Of a DNA stretch of 64,000 nt, positions 24,710-32,343 are shown one piece after another; the stretch's first letter is position 1, and each line of letters starts with the position of its first letter. Made by a program: the position numbers and the translations under genes. The stretch spans positions 3,348,001 to 3,412,000 of the forward strand of contig NZ_CP134867.1 of NCBI RefSeq assembly GCF_031954525.1. The letters run 5' to 3'. Source of the DNA: Dyella sp. BiH032. Lineage in GTDB: Bacteria > Pseudomonadota > Gammaproteobacteria > Xanthomonadales > Rhodanobacteraceae. The notes beneath the pieces were generated by a model. That model was not told the origin of the DNA. It saw only the letters and a program-made list of their open reading frames with translations, and ran no database searches.

Positions 24710-25171
24710 GTGCCCACTCTCCCGCGCCTGCGTCCTTATCTCGCATCCGATCGCGCCGCCTGCATAGGATTGTTCGAAAGCAACGTTCCCGAGTACTTCG
24801 GAGGACATGAGAAGGACGACTTCCTGCAATGCCTGGACCAGAAGATCGGCCCCTACTTCGTCATGGAGGATAGCCGCGGCCAGCTGGCGGGCTGCGGCGG
24901 CTATGCGGAGCATCCGGGAAGGCTCGCCACGGCCGGGCTCATCTGGGGCATGATCAGCCGCGATCTGCACGGCCAGGGCTTCGGCACATACTTGCTGGCC
25001 GGCCGCCTCGAACGTATCCGCGCCGAAAGCCGCTTCTCCGAAGTGCGCATCGAAACCACGCCGATGAGCCAGGGCTTCTTCGCAGGTTTCGGCTTCCTGC
25101 CGGTTCGCATCCAGCCCAACGGTTTCGGACAGGGTTACGACCTCGTGGAAATGTCGCTGGCGCTCAGATGA
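24710..25171 (+). CDS. GNAT family N-acetyltransferase
   Basis: This 153-residue cytoplasmic acetyltransferase starts with GTG. The acetyl-CoA loop is RDLHGQGFGTYLL (the R/Q-x-x-G-x-G/A motif). Preceding strands are QLAGCGGYAEHPGRLATAGL and the C-terminal part is FAGFGFLPVRIQPNGFGQGY. The substrate is unknown. It is flanked by putative small RNAs on the opposite strand, with copy 2 starting only about 75 bp upstream, so its promoter region may overlap the promoter of copy 2. Confidence 0.8.
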   Translation: MPTLPRLRPYLASDRAACIGLFESNVPEYFGGHEKDDFLQCLDQKIGPYFVMEDSRGQLAGCGGYAEHPGRLATAGLIWGMISRDLHGQGFGTYLLAGRLERIRAESRFSEVRIETTPMSQGFFAGFGFLPVRIQPNGFGQGYDLVEMSLALR

Positions 25172-25197
25172 AAGCGCCGTCCGAAAACTACGTACGC

Positions 25198-25638
25198 TCA
25201 GACCAGGATGGATTCGACGTAGCGCTTAAGCACGACCAGCGTGCCTGACCAATAGAACGCCAGGTGTCTATAGATCGAATCGGTGGGAAAGTTCGTCAGC
25301 GTGAGGTCGAGGCGTGTCCCCTCGCCTTCCGGCTTCAGGACGAAATCGAAGTGCGTATAGCTTTCCGGCAGATCCTGCAGCCGTGACACCGAACTCAGAT
25401 GCGTATAGCAAAGCCGCCGCTCCGGCTCGAATGCCAGGACCGTACCGCGATTCTCGAAACGCCCATGGAGGGCGCCGCGGACGCGAAACGTCCCGCCGAC
25501 GCGCCAGTCGACGGAGATATCCAACTCCATCGTCGGCTCCCCCATCCAGACGCGCATATGCGTCGGTTCGGTCAGCACCCTCCACACGACCGATATCGGA
25601 GCGTCAATGACGATGCCTTCGGCGAATCGTGCGGTCAT
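25198..25638 (-). CDS. SRPBCC/AHSA1 domain protein
   Basis: This 146-residue START-like (SRPBCC) protein is of the AHSA1 type. It starts MTARFAEGIVIDAPISVVWR, the usual first strand and helix of the fold. It continues MELDISVDWRVGGTFRVRG and ends TNFPTDSIYRHLAFYWSGTL. These proteins bind hydrophobic ligands or assist folding, and no specific role can be given. The ATG at 25638 was chosen because the fold starts there; the longer open frame upstream would run through the putative small RNA copy 3. Confidence 0.8.
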   Translation of the reverse strand: MTARFAEGIVIDAPISVVWRVLTEPTHMRVWMGEPTMELDISVDWRVGGTFRVRGALHGRFENRGTVLAFEPERRLCYTHLSSVSRLQDLPESYTHFDFVLKPEGEGTRLDLTLTNFPTDSIYRHLAFYWSGTLVVLKRYVESILV

Positions 25639-26013
25639 GGCCTTTCCGAGTTGAGCGCAGACATATCCTAACCTGCCTAAGGCCATGCCATAGCCCGAAG
25701 AGGTCAAGGTGGTCCCCCCATTGCGGGGGGACCCGCAGCCACCCCGCACAAGAGGGGAAGAAGCGGCATGGCCACGGCCCGGATGCATGGGAAGCTGCGG
25801 TCCGGGCAAGAGATAGATTGCTTCATCGGCCGGCCTTGATCTGTAGGCGGATGCCGCTTCATTGCGTGAGGGTTGGGCGCGTCAGGAACTGCCCTCCGGG
25901 CGGCTGGGCGATCGCCGGGGCATGTCGCACGAATGGCCCATGTTGCGGCGAGTCATGTTACCGGCCGCGGTTCCGTGCTTAAGTGTTGCGCATCGCCCCG
26001 GACCAGGCGGCCC
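25639..26013. other. 375 bp intergenic region with small RNA copy 3
   Basis: Apart from the three-hairpin element at 25711-25820, nothing else is recognised. It should contain the promoter of the diguanylate cyclase gene. Confidence 0.5.
25711..25820 (-). ncRNA. putative C/U-rich-loop small RNA, copy 3 (diverged)
   Basis: On the minus strand this starts with the shared CAATCTAT box (25813-25820). Hairpin A has stem GCCCGGA/TCCGGGC (25777-25783 with 25801-25807) and exposes CTTCCC. Hairpin B (25744-25766) exposes TTCTTCCCCTCTT. The last hairpin, GGTCCCCCC/GGGGGGACC with loop ATTGC (25711-25733), has the same loop as copies 1 and 2 but lacks a T-run. The length is about 110 nt, as in the other copies. 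It lies 73 bp upstream of the SRPBCC gene on the same strand, so it could instead be that gene's leader. Confidence 0.45.
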
Positions 26014-27507
26014 GTGAAAATACAGGCACTCGCTCCGCGTCTGTATGCACCGCTACTCGCGGTGCACCTGACCCTGCTCGTCGCGGAACCGGCGCACGTG
26101 CTGACGTGGAGCTATGTGCTGGTGTTGGCCGTGCTGGGCTTCACGCTGGTGCTGGCTGTACGCCGCGTCCGCCTCAGTGTGGCGCACAATCGGCCCCTCT
26201 GGGCGATGCTTCTGGCCGCCCTGCTCAGCCAGGCTACCGCGTTCGCGCTGCTGTTCGCCGATTCGCTGGCGAACCCCGAAGGCACCCTGGTGGCCTTCGA
26301 TCCGACGTTCTACTTCTGTGTAAGCAGCCTGCTGCTCACCCTCGCCGCCGCCTATGAGCCGGTCGCGCCGGCATACCGCTGGGCCGGCGCGGTGGACGCG
26401 GTGCTGGCGACGTTGATCGCACTGATGTTCTACGGGCTGGTGCGGACGCTGGTCGCCGGTGCTCAGGCGCATCCCGACAACGCCCGTTCGCTGATGTGGA
26501 TGTTCGACGGCATGGCCTTGTTCGTGGCGATGTTCGCCACGCTACGCCTGCTCGGTACGCGCCGGCGCGACGAACGGCGTTTCTACGTCGTGCTGAGCGC
26601 TTTCGCCTGGATCGAGCTGCTTGCGCCGGCCGCGCACAATCGCTTCATCCTGTCCAGCGAATCCTACGTGCCCGAGCTTCTGCTCAGCCTGCCCTTCGCG
26701 CTCGTCGGCCTGATGATGAGCCGCCGCCGTGATGATTGGCTGCGCGGCTACCGCCCCTCGCCTCGCATGCGCCACTTCGCCGGGGCAGTCAGCCCATTCG
26801 TCCTGAGCGTAGCGTTGTGCCTGCTCGCCTTCGGCTACCTGCGGACCCAGCCCGGCATGGCGGTGGTCGCACTGATCGCCGGCACCGCTTCTTACGCGTT
26901 GCGTGCCTCCCTGCTGCTGGGCCGTCATCTCGCTTCCGAGGACGAACTCAAGCGCCTGCACCAGGACCTCCGCCGCGCCGCCCTGCGTGACGACCTCACC
27001 CAACTGCTCAACCGCCGCGGGTTCTACCGGGTGTTCGACCACGAATGGGAACGCGCGCGGCGTCAGCGCACGCCGCTGGCCGTGGCCATGGTGGACATCG
27101 ACAGTTTCAAGGCCTTCAACGACACCTACGGCCATCTGGCCGGCGATCAGTGCCTGGCATCGGTGGCCCGCGCGCTGGCCGGTGAAGCCGACGCAATGCC
27201 CGGCGTCACGCTGGCTCGCGCGGGCGGCGAGGAGTTCGTGGTGCTGATGGTCGGCCATGCCCCCTCCGCCGCCGGCGCCGCGCTGGAACGACTGCGGCAG
27301 CGCGTGGAAGCTCTGCGCATCCTGCACGTCCGCGGCGTTGCCGGCTTCGTTACCGTCAGCGCAGGCATCGCATCTACCACTCTTTCCGCCTATGCCGATG
27401 CGGAAAGCATGCTGAGCGCGGCGGACGCGGCGCTCTACGAAGCCAAGCGCGCCGGAAGAAACCAGGTAGCCTGGGCCGCCGCGCCGAACACCAAGGCCAT
27501 GTCCTGA
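26014..27507 (+). CDS. membrane-bound diguanylate cyclase (GGDEF)
   Basis: This 497-residue inner membrane protein makes c-di-GMP. The N-terminal 310 residues are about eight hydrophobic segments (PLLAVHLTLLVAEPAHV, YVLVLAVLGFTLVLAV and others) forming a sensor of unknown type. The GGDEF domain starts at LRDDLTQLLNRRGFYRVF, with metal-binding MVDIDSFKAFNDTYGHLAGD and active-site RAGGEEF. No RxxD inhibitory site precedes GGEEF, so product inhibition may be absent. I chose the GTG at 26014, which directly precedes the first membrane segment; longer starts add a Gly/Arg-rich tail. c-di-GMP signalling could affect the nearby adhesin, but that is speculation. Confidence 0.88.
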   Translation: MKIQALAPRLYAPLLAVHLTLLVAEPAHVLTWSYVLVLAVLGFTLVLAVRRVRLSVAHNRPLWAMLLAALLSQATAFALLFADSLANPEGTLVAFDPTFYFCVSSLLLTLAAAYEPVAPAYRWAGAVDAVLATLIALMFYGLVRTLVAGAQAHPDNARSLMWMFDGMALFVAMFATLRLLGTRRRDERRFYVVLSAFAWIELLAPAAHNRFILSSESYVPELLLSLPFALVGLMMSRRRDDWLRGYRPSPRMRHFAGAVSPFVLSVALCLLAFGYLRTQPGMAVVALIAGTASYALRASLLLGRHLASEDELKRLHQDLRRAALRDDLTQLLNRRGFYRVFDHEWERARRQRTPLAVAMVDIDSFKAFNDTYGHLAGDQCLASVARALAGEADAMPGVTLARAGGEEFVVLMVGHAPSAAGAALERLRQRVEALRILHVRGVAGFVTVSAGIASTTLSAYADAESMLSAADAALYEAKRAGRNQVAWAAAPNTKAMS

Positions 27508-27736
27508 GGAACGCCGCGCTGAAGCCCCAAGACGCACGAAGAAAAGCGCATTCCGGCTGCCCGGTGCGCCGACAGATTCAGACCCTGGGTTGTGGAAAAC
27601 CAGCGACATCCTTCCCACCGCATCGTAGCGCTGCGGATGGCGGCGGCGCGGACCGAGATTCAGGTCGATCGATAACCAGATGAGGGCCTCTACCTAGGCA
27701 CGGATAAGACCGGCGTCGCCTCGAGGAAGCCCTCGC
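27508..27736. other. 229 bp gap between convergent genes, nothing recognised
   Basis: I see no T-tailed hairpin and no RNA gene in this gap. Confidence 0.45.
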
Positions 27737-28282
27737 TCACGGCGCCTCCCGATAACGTCCCACCCATGCCTCAAACAATGGCGTTCCGTGTTCGTAGGAG
27801 GCTTTGTCTTGCGCGCTTAGCGTGAAGATCAGATAGAAATCGCCTTCCTCGCCGTAGGCTACGCGCTCCCAGGAACCACTGTGAGGCGCGAAGAACGTAA
27901 GGGAACGCAACCTGTGCCCGTCCCCGGTCGTCAACTTGCCGGCCTCGGCGACGGCGCCATCCGGTTTTTCGGCGAGGAACGTCCGGCGATCCTGTTCGAT
28001 AAGTGCGTCGAGCGACTTCACCTCCGGCACGCGAGGCTTATAGACCGCTCTCGCATAGATCACCGCCGGCGCATCGCTAAAGCCACGGTCATCCGGAACC
28101 AGCAGATTGACGCCCATGTCGAAATTCCGCTCCCGGTCTTGATGCCAACCGGGAATGGCGGGCACCTTGGGCCACCAATGGAAGCAGATGCGATTCCCGC
28201 AGGACGTCGCGTACTTCTCGATAGCTGCGTTGGTAGTGAGAGGCAACAGTGCAAGGCAAAACAGGGCAATCGGCTTGAGCAT
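27737..28282 (-). CDS. secreted protein of unknown function
   Basis: This 181-residue exported protein has a signal peptide MLKPIALFCLALLPLTTNA and an AAGGAA ribosome site. The mature part has ATSCGNRICFHWWPKVPAI and ends GDFYLIFTLSAQDKASYEHG. It is a small alpha/beta protein without known catalytic motifs. Two Cys near the N-terminus may form a disulphide. It stands alone on the minus strand. Confidence 0.7.
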   Translation of the reverse strand: MLKPIALFCLALLPLTTNAAIEKYATSCGNRICFHWWPKVPAIPGWHQDRERNFDMGVNLLVPDDRGFSDAPAVIYARAVYKPRVPEVKSLDALIEQDRRTFLAEKPDGAVAEAGKLTTGDGHRLRSLTFFAPHSGSWERVAYGEEGDFYLIFTLSAQDKASYEHGTPLFEAWVGRYREAP

Positions 28283-28554
28283 TTCCTTCGCTCCGGCGAT
28301 GGCTGGTGAGGAGGTTCCCCGGCAGAGGATAAGGCTAGGCGGTCCATGTGCGCGACTGTGGTTGGCAAGTTGCTTCGGGACGCCATGGTGAAGGGATAGA
28401 GCCGCCTTCCGCGCCCGTTGGGGTTCGCAAGCTCACCCCAGCCTACGACTCGCGCTCCATCGGACGCACACCGAAGCGACCAAGACCGAGAGGACGAGGC
28501 CAGAAGCAAGCCCCTAATGAGCGCCCCCCATGTCGCACCATCAATACCTATCCC
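28283..28554. other. 272 bp gap, nothing recognised
   Basis: This is the end of the arabinan operon and the presumed promoter of the secreted-protein gene. No terminator hairpin with a T-run is visible after the GH43 stop. Confidence 0.45.
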
Positions 28555-29511
28555 TCATCCACCATCAAAAACCGGCACCCCATCCTTACCCCAAGAAAAC
28601 CGCTGCATATAAGGCGCCCGCCGCGGCGAACACCCCCACCCCGCCCCGCCATTCGCGTGATAAATGATCCAATTCCCGCCATCCGCAGACTTGAAGAACC
28701 CGTTGTGCCCCGTCGCATACACACCATGCGTCGGCGAGCTCTTCACCACCGGCGCGAACGACTTCGTCCACGAAGCCGGATCCAGCAGATCCGCTCCGGC
28801 GTCCGCCGCCAACATGCCGATCGCATAGCCATCCGACCAGCACGCACTGGCCGAGTAGGTCAGGAATACCTTGCCTTTCGGCCCGGCGAGGAACTCCGGC
28901 GCCTCCAGGATCTTCCGCCCTCCCTGCATCTCCCAGGCGAACGTCGGCGCAGCGATGTCGGCCTCGTTCCCTTCCAGCGTCCATGGATTGCGCATGGGCG
29001 CGATCGCCAGGTCGCTGTGGTCATCCACATACGCGGAATAGACGAAGTACAGCCTGCCGCGATGCTCGAATACCGTGCCGTCGATGCCCGTGCGCCGGGT
29101 ACGCAACATGCCCTTGTCGGTCCAGGTTCCCTGCGTGGGATCGGGCGAGGCGTTCTCCAGCACGAACACATGCCGGTGCGCATCGTCGTTGTGCGCCTTG
29201 TCCGCGGCGGAGTAGTACAGGTACCACTTGCCGTCGAGGAAATGCAGCTCCGGCGCCCATATTGCGGCGGAGTTGGGGCCTGAGGAGGGTGCGCGCCACA
29301 CGGTCACCGGCACGGCATCGCGCAGCTTCGCCATGTCACGGGTCTTCCACAGGGAGATGCGATCGCCCTGCGTGTGCATGTAGTAGTAGAAACCGTCCCG
29401 CTGGGTCACCCACGGGTCCGGCCCGGAGGGCAGCAAGGGGCCCACGGGAACGCCCGCCTGCGCCTGTGCCGCGCCGAGCAACAGGCCCAGCCATATCGCT
29501 CGCATCGTCAT
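28555..29511 (-). CDS. GH43 arabinan-degrading glycosidase
   Basis: This 318-residue exported five-bladed propeller enzyme has a signal peptide ending AQAQAG. The catalytic Asp is in SGPDPWVTQRDGFYYYMHT. IWAPELHFLDGKWYLYYSA is the family signature. The second Asp is in GIDGTVFEHRGRLYFVYSA and the catalytic Glu in KILEAPEF. It probably acts on alpha-L-arabinofuranosyl linkages. Its ATG overlaps the upstream GH93 stop (ATGA), so the two are translationally coupled. A second ATG two codons later is equally possible. It is the last gene of the GalM-to-GH43 operon. Confidence 0.9.
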   Translation of the reverse strand: MTMRAIWLGLLLGAAQAQAGVPVGPLLPSGPDPWVTQRDGFYYYMHTQGDRISLWKTRDMAKLRDAVPVTVWRAPSSGPNSAAIWAPELHFLDGKWYLYYSAADKAHNDDAHRHVFVLENASPDPTQGTWTDKGMLRTRRTGIDGTVFEHRGRLYFVYSAYVDDHSDLAIAPMRNPWTLEGNEADIAAPTFAWEMQGGRKILEAPEFLAGPKGKVFLTYSASACWSDGYAIGMLAADAGADLLDPASWTKSFAPVVKSSPTHGVYATGHNGFFKSADGGNWIIYHANGGAGWGCSPRRAPYMQRFSWGKDGVPVFDGG

Positions 29512-31076
29512 GGCTTCTTTTCTCCTGATCGCGGCGTCACATCGCCCGGTCCGCCATCCAGTTGCAGGTAATCCACGTCCAGCGCGTGGGTTCCACCTTC
29601 CACGTCGATCGTGTTGAAGCCGGGCAGCAGCGATACCTTGGCGGTCGCCGTCCGTGCACCATCTGCACTCTTTGCCATCGTCGCCGGTACACGCGCTCCG
29701 TTCACGGCGAGCGCCGGTTCCGCGGCGAAGCCGAGGTCTTCGAAGCGCAGCTGCACCATGTGCATGCCCGCGGTCGCATGGACGACGAAGCGCAACCGCG
29801 CCTCACTCCCCTGCCCCAGTCGCGCCTTGCGCAGGTTCGATGCCTTCGGGTCCGGCACGGCCACGGCACCGGCGAGCATCGCGTCCTCCGCTTCATAGCG
29901 ATCGAAGCGCAAGGGCGCGACCGCAGAAAGGATTTCGTTGCGCTGCGCGCGCTCCGGCGCGTCCACGGCCGACGACGAGGTGACGTGCAGGAAGCTGCCA
30001 TCCCCGCGTGCAAGCAGCGCCTGCGTCCAGCCCGCATGTATGTTTCCGCTGCGCTTCTGCACCGGTGCACGCACTTCCCACCAAGGACCTCGGCCAGAGG
30101 CATTGTTCCAGTAGAAGGCGCGCCCTCCTTCGTCACCTCCGCCGCCGGCGCGCTGCGCGGTCACTACGATCACGCCCTCCGGCCCGCCTTGCGGAAACCA
30201 TTGCACGACCGGACACGCCGACGGCCAGAAGCCCGACAGAGTCATCACCGGCTCGCCATGCCGCCGCGGATCGCCCCAATCGAATCCATCCCGGCTGAAC
30301 TTGATGAACACCTGGCCGTTGCGCGGACCATCGATGTTCTCGTAGGTCATCGCATAGCGTCCGTCTCCCAGGCGCGTGACGATCGCCATACCGGGGCGCT
30401 GCACGCCGCCCGGGATCGCCACGTCCCACACTTCCGCGCCCCAGCTGCGGCCGCCGTCGCTGGAGACCTTGTGCGCCAGCAGCTGGTTGTAGCCCTCGGC
30501 CTTGTGCTGCTCGCTGGAGTAGTAGGCCACCAGCCGCCCGTCATCCAGCAGGTGCACGTTGGGTTCCCACACGCCCTTGTTGTCCTTGTCTTCCGGATGT
30601 CCGCCGCCGCGCACGATGGAACTGCGGTAGCGCCACGTCCGGCCACCGTCGACCGATGCGTACATCTGCAGATCTTCGACGTGGACGCGCCCCCGCTCGT
30701 CGTTGCGTGTCGCATTCGCCGACAACAGCAGCGTGCCCGCCGGCAGGTCGGCGGAGGCGCGCGGCAGTTCCACCAGGTTCGGCTGCCAGCGCAGTTGCCA
30801 GTGCGCGTCGCCGCCATGCGACTGGTCGGTGACGTTCGTCAGGAATCGCCAGTGAACGCCCTCGTCGCGGCTTTCCCACAACGGGATACCGGCCATGCCG
30901 TCCTGTTCGAACACCATCAGCAGACGACCGCGATCGGCCGCCGGACCTTGCGTCACGCGCGCCACCGACGCGTAGCCCGTGCCGTCGGCGATACGCTCAC
31001 CCACGGCGTCTTCGGCGCTCGCCGCGGAAGCCGCCGCCGCGATACCCAGCGCCACGGCCAGCATCGTTCGTTTCAT
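29508..31076 (-). CDS. GH93-like exo-arabinanase with C-terminal carbohydrate-binding module
   Basis: This 522-residue exported enzyme has a signal peptide MKRTMLAVALGIAAAASAAS. The six-bladed sialidase-like propeller carries Asp-box-like turns (WESRDEGVHWRFL, YASVDGGRTWRYR, KVSSDGGRSWGAEVW) and GVWEPNVHLLDDGRLVAYYS. The last 130 residues (RYEAEDAMLAGAVAV, then FNTIDVEGGTHALDVDYLQL) look like a CBM35/CBM6 module that binds plant cell wall sugar chains. GH93 enzymes release arabinobiose from alpha-1,5-arabinan, which fits between two GH43 genes. ATG 31076 has a GGAGAC ribosome site. Confidence 0.85.
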   Translation of the reverse strand: MKRTMLAVALGIAAAASAASAEDAVGERIADGTGYASVARVTQGPAADRGRLLMVFEQDGMAGIPLWESRDEGVHWRFLTNVTDQSHGGDAHWQLRWQPNLVELPRASADLPAGTLLLSANATRNDERGRVHVEDLQMYASVDGGRTWRYRSSIVRGGGHPEDKDNKGVWEPNVHLLDDGRLVAYYSSEQHKAEGYNQLLAHKVSSDGGRSWGAEVWDVAIPGGVQRPGMAIVTRLGDGRYAMTYENIDGPRNGQVFIKFSRDGFDWGDPRRHGEPVMTLSGFWPSACPVVQWFPQGGPEGVIVVTAQRAGGGGDEGGRAFYWNNASGRGPWWEVRAPVQKRSGNIHAGWTQALLARGDGSFLHVTSSSAVDAPERAQRNEILSAVAPLRFDRYEAEDAMLAGAVAVPDPKASNLRKARLGQGSEARLRFVVHATAGMHMVQLRFEDLGFAAEPALAVNGARVPATMAKSADGARTATAKVSLLPGFNTIDVEGGTHALDVDYLQLDGGPGDVTPRSGEKKP

Positions 31077-31227
31077 AAGGTCTCCGAGAACAAAAAAAGA
31101 GCGGGACGGCACACGCCACAACCGCCGCCCGCCCAGGGAAGAAACACCCGAAGGCACGTGCCGGCTCCGTACGCACCTGCGACGGATGCCGCGGAACGCG
31201 ATGACTCCGCTCACGACACCCATGGCC

Positions 31228-32283
31228 TTATCGAGGGACGCCGGCCTCGCCCGACGGCACATCCAGCGGTACGCCGGGGTTCACGGGCGTGCCAAGCACG
31301 GGCGCGCCATTCGCGTCGAAGCTCATCGGCTGCATGCGGACGTCGCGGCAGTCATAGGCGGGCTTGCAGTCGAGCCGTTCGATCGCGTGATACACGTTCC
31401 AGTACTGCCTGCCATCCGGCGACGGCACGAACACTACCGAGCCCGGCCCGTAGACTTTGCCGTGATGGTCGAAGATGGGGCCGGACTTCCGCCACGCCGA
31501 CGGGTCCAGCGGGTCGCCGCCGGACTTAAGCGCCAGCAGGCCCACGGCATAGTCGTTGGGGATCCAGCTCGCGCTGCCCGAATAGGTGATGTAGGTGCGG
31601 CCGTTGCGCGTATAGCCGACGGGACCTTCCTGGATCGGCTTGTCCCGCGTCTCCCACGGTTCGGTGGGCGTGGACAGGAGCACGGCCGGCTTGCCGACGT
31701 GCACCGCGTCGCGCATCGGCGCCAGGCAGATGCGTTGCGGGAACGCCGAATCCGCCTGGTTGGTGCACGACCAGGTGAGGTAGCGCTTGCCGTCGGCCGC
31801 AGTGAAGACATTGGGATCGATGCCCCAGTGGTCCGGCAGCACATCGAGTTGCCCATGCGGTAGGCCGGTATCCGCCTCGCGGAAACTGCCAAGCCCGGGG
31901 CCGCCGTCGGAGCTGAGCACGAACAGCCGGTGATGATCGTTGTTGCCGTCGTCGGCCGCGTAATAGACGTACCAGCGGCCATCGATGCGATGCAGCTCGG
32001 GCGCCCAGATTTCCTTGCCGTTGGGGGCGCGCTCACCGCCATGCTTCCACACGCCGACCCATGGAGCCGTGGCCAGGCCGGTCAGCGTCTTCGACTGCTT
32101 GACACAGATGTCCGCCACGCCGCAGTTGGCGCTGCTGTAGTAGTAGGTGCCGTCGACATACGTCACCCACGGGTCCTGCCCCACGAACACGGGATTCGTG
32201 AACTGCGCCGCCATGCCGGGCGGCGCCAGGCAAAGCGCACCGGCGACGAGTACCGGACGCAAGCTCGCGTATGGCCGTTTCAC
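31228..32283 (-). CDS. GH43 arabinosidase/arabinanase
   Basis: This 351-residue exported GH43 propeller protein starts at a GTG with an excellent AAAGGAGGG site, giving a signal peptide that ends PPGMAA. The catalytic Asp is in FVGQDPWVTYVDGTYYYSS. IWAPELHRIDGRWYVYYAADDG is the family signature. The pKa-modulating Asp lies in WGIDPNVF and the Glu in IQEGPVGYTRNGRTYITYSG. It is not close to the other GH43 of the operon, so the two probably attack different linkages. It follows the TonB receptor, with a 10-bp-stem hairpin between them. Confidence 0.9.
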   Translation of the reverse strand: MKRPYASLRPVLVAGALCLAPPGMAAQFTNPVFVGQDPWVTYVDGTYYYSSANCGVADICVKQSKTLTGLATAPWVGVWKHGGERAPNGKEIWAPELHRIDGRWYVYYAADDGNNDHHRLFVLSSDGGPGLGSFREADTGLPHGQLDVLPDHWGIDPNVFTAADGKRYLTWSCTNQADSAFPQRICLAPMRDAVHVGKPAVLLSTPTEPWETRDKPIQEGPVGYTRNGRTYITYSGSASWIPNDYAVGLLALKSGGDPLDPSAWRKSGPIFDHHGKVYGPGSVVFVPSPDGRQYWNVYHAIERLDCKPAYDCRDVRMQPMSFDANGAPVLGTPVNPGVPLDVPSGEAGVPR

Positions 32284-32308
32284 GTAACGCCCTCCTTTCC
32301 CGGGCCAC

Positions 32309-32333
32309 GCGTGCCGCCATGCCGGCGGCACGC
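32309..32333 (-). other. intercistronic hairpin downstream of the second TonB receptor
   Basis: A perfect 10-bp stem, GCGTGCCGCC with GGCGGCACGC and a 5-base loop, lies between the receptor stop (32344) and the GH43 start. No T-run is present. Confidence 0.6.
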
Positions 32334-32343
32334 GCGCCTTCCG

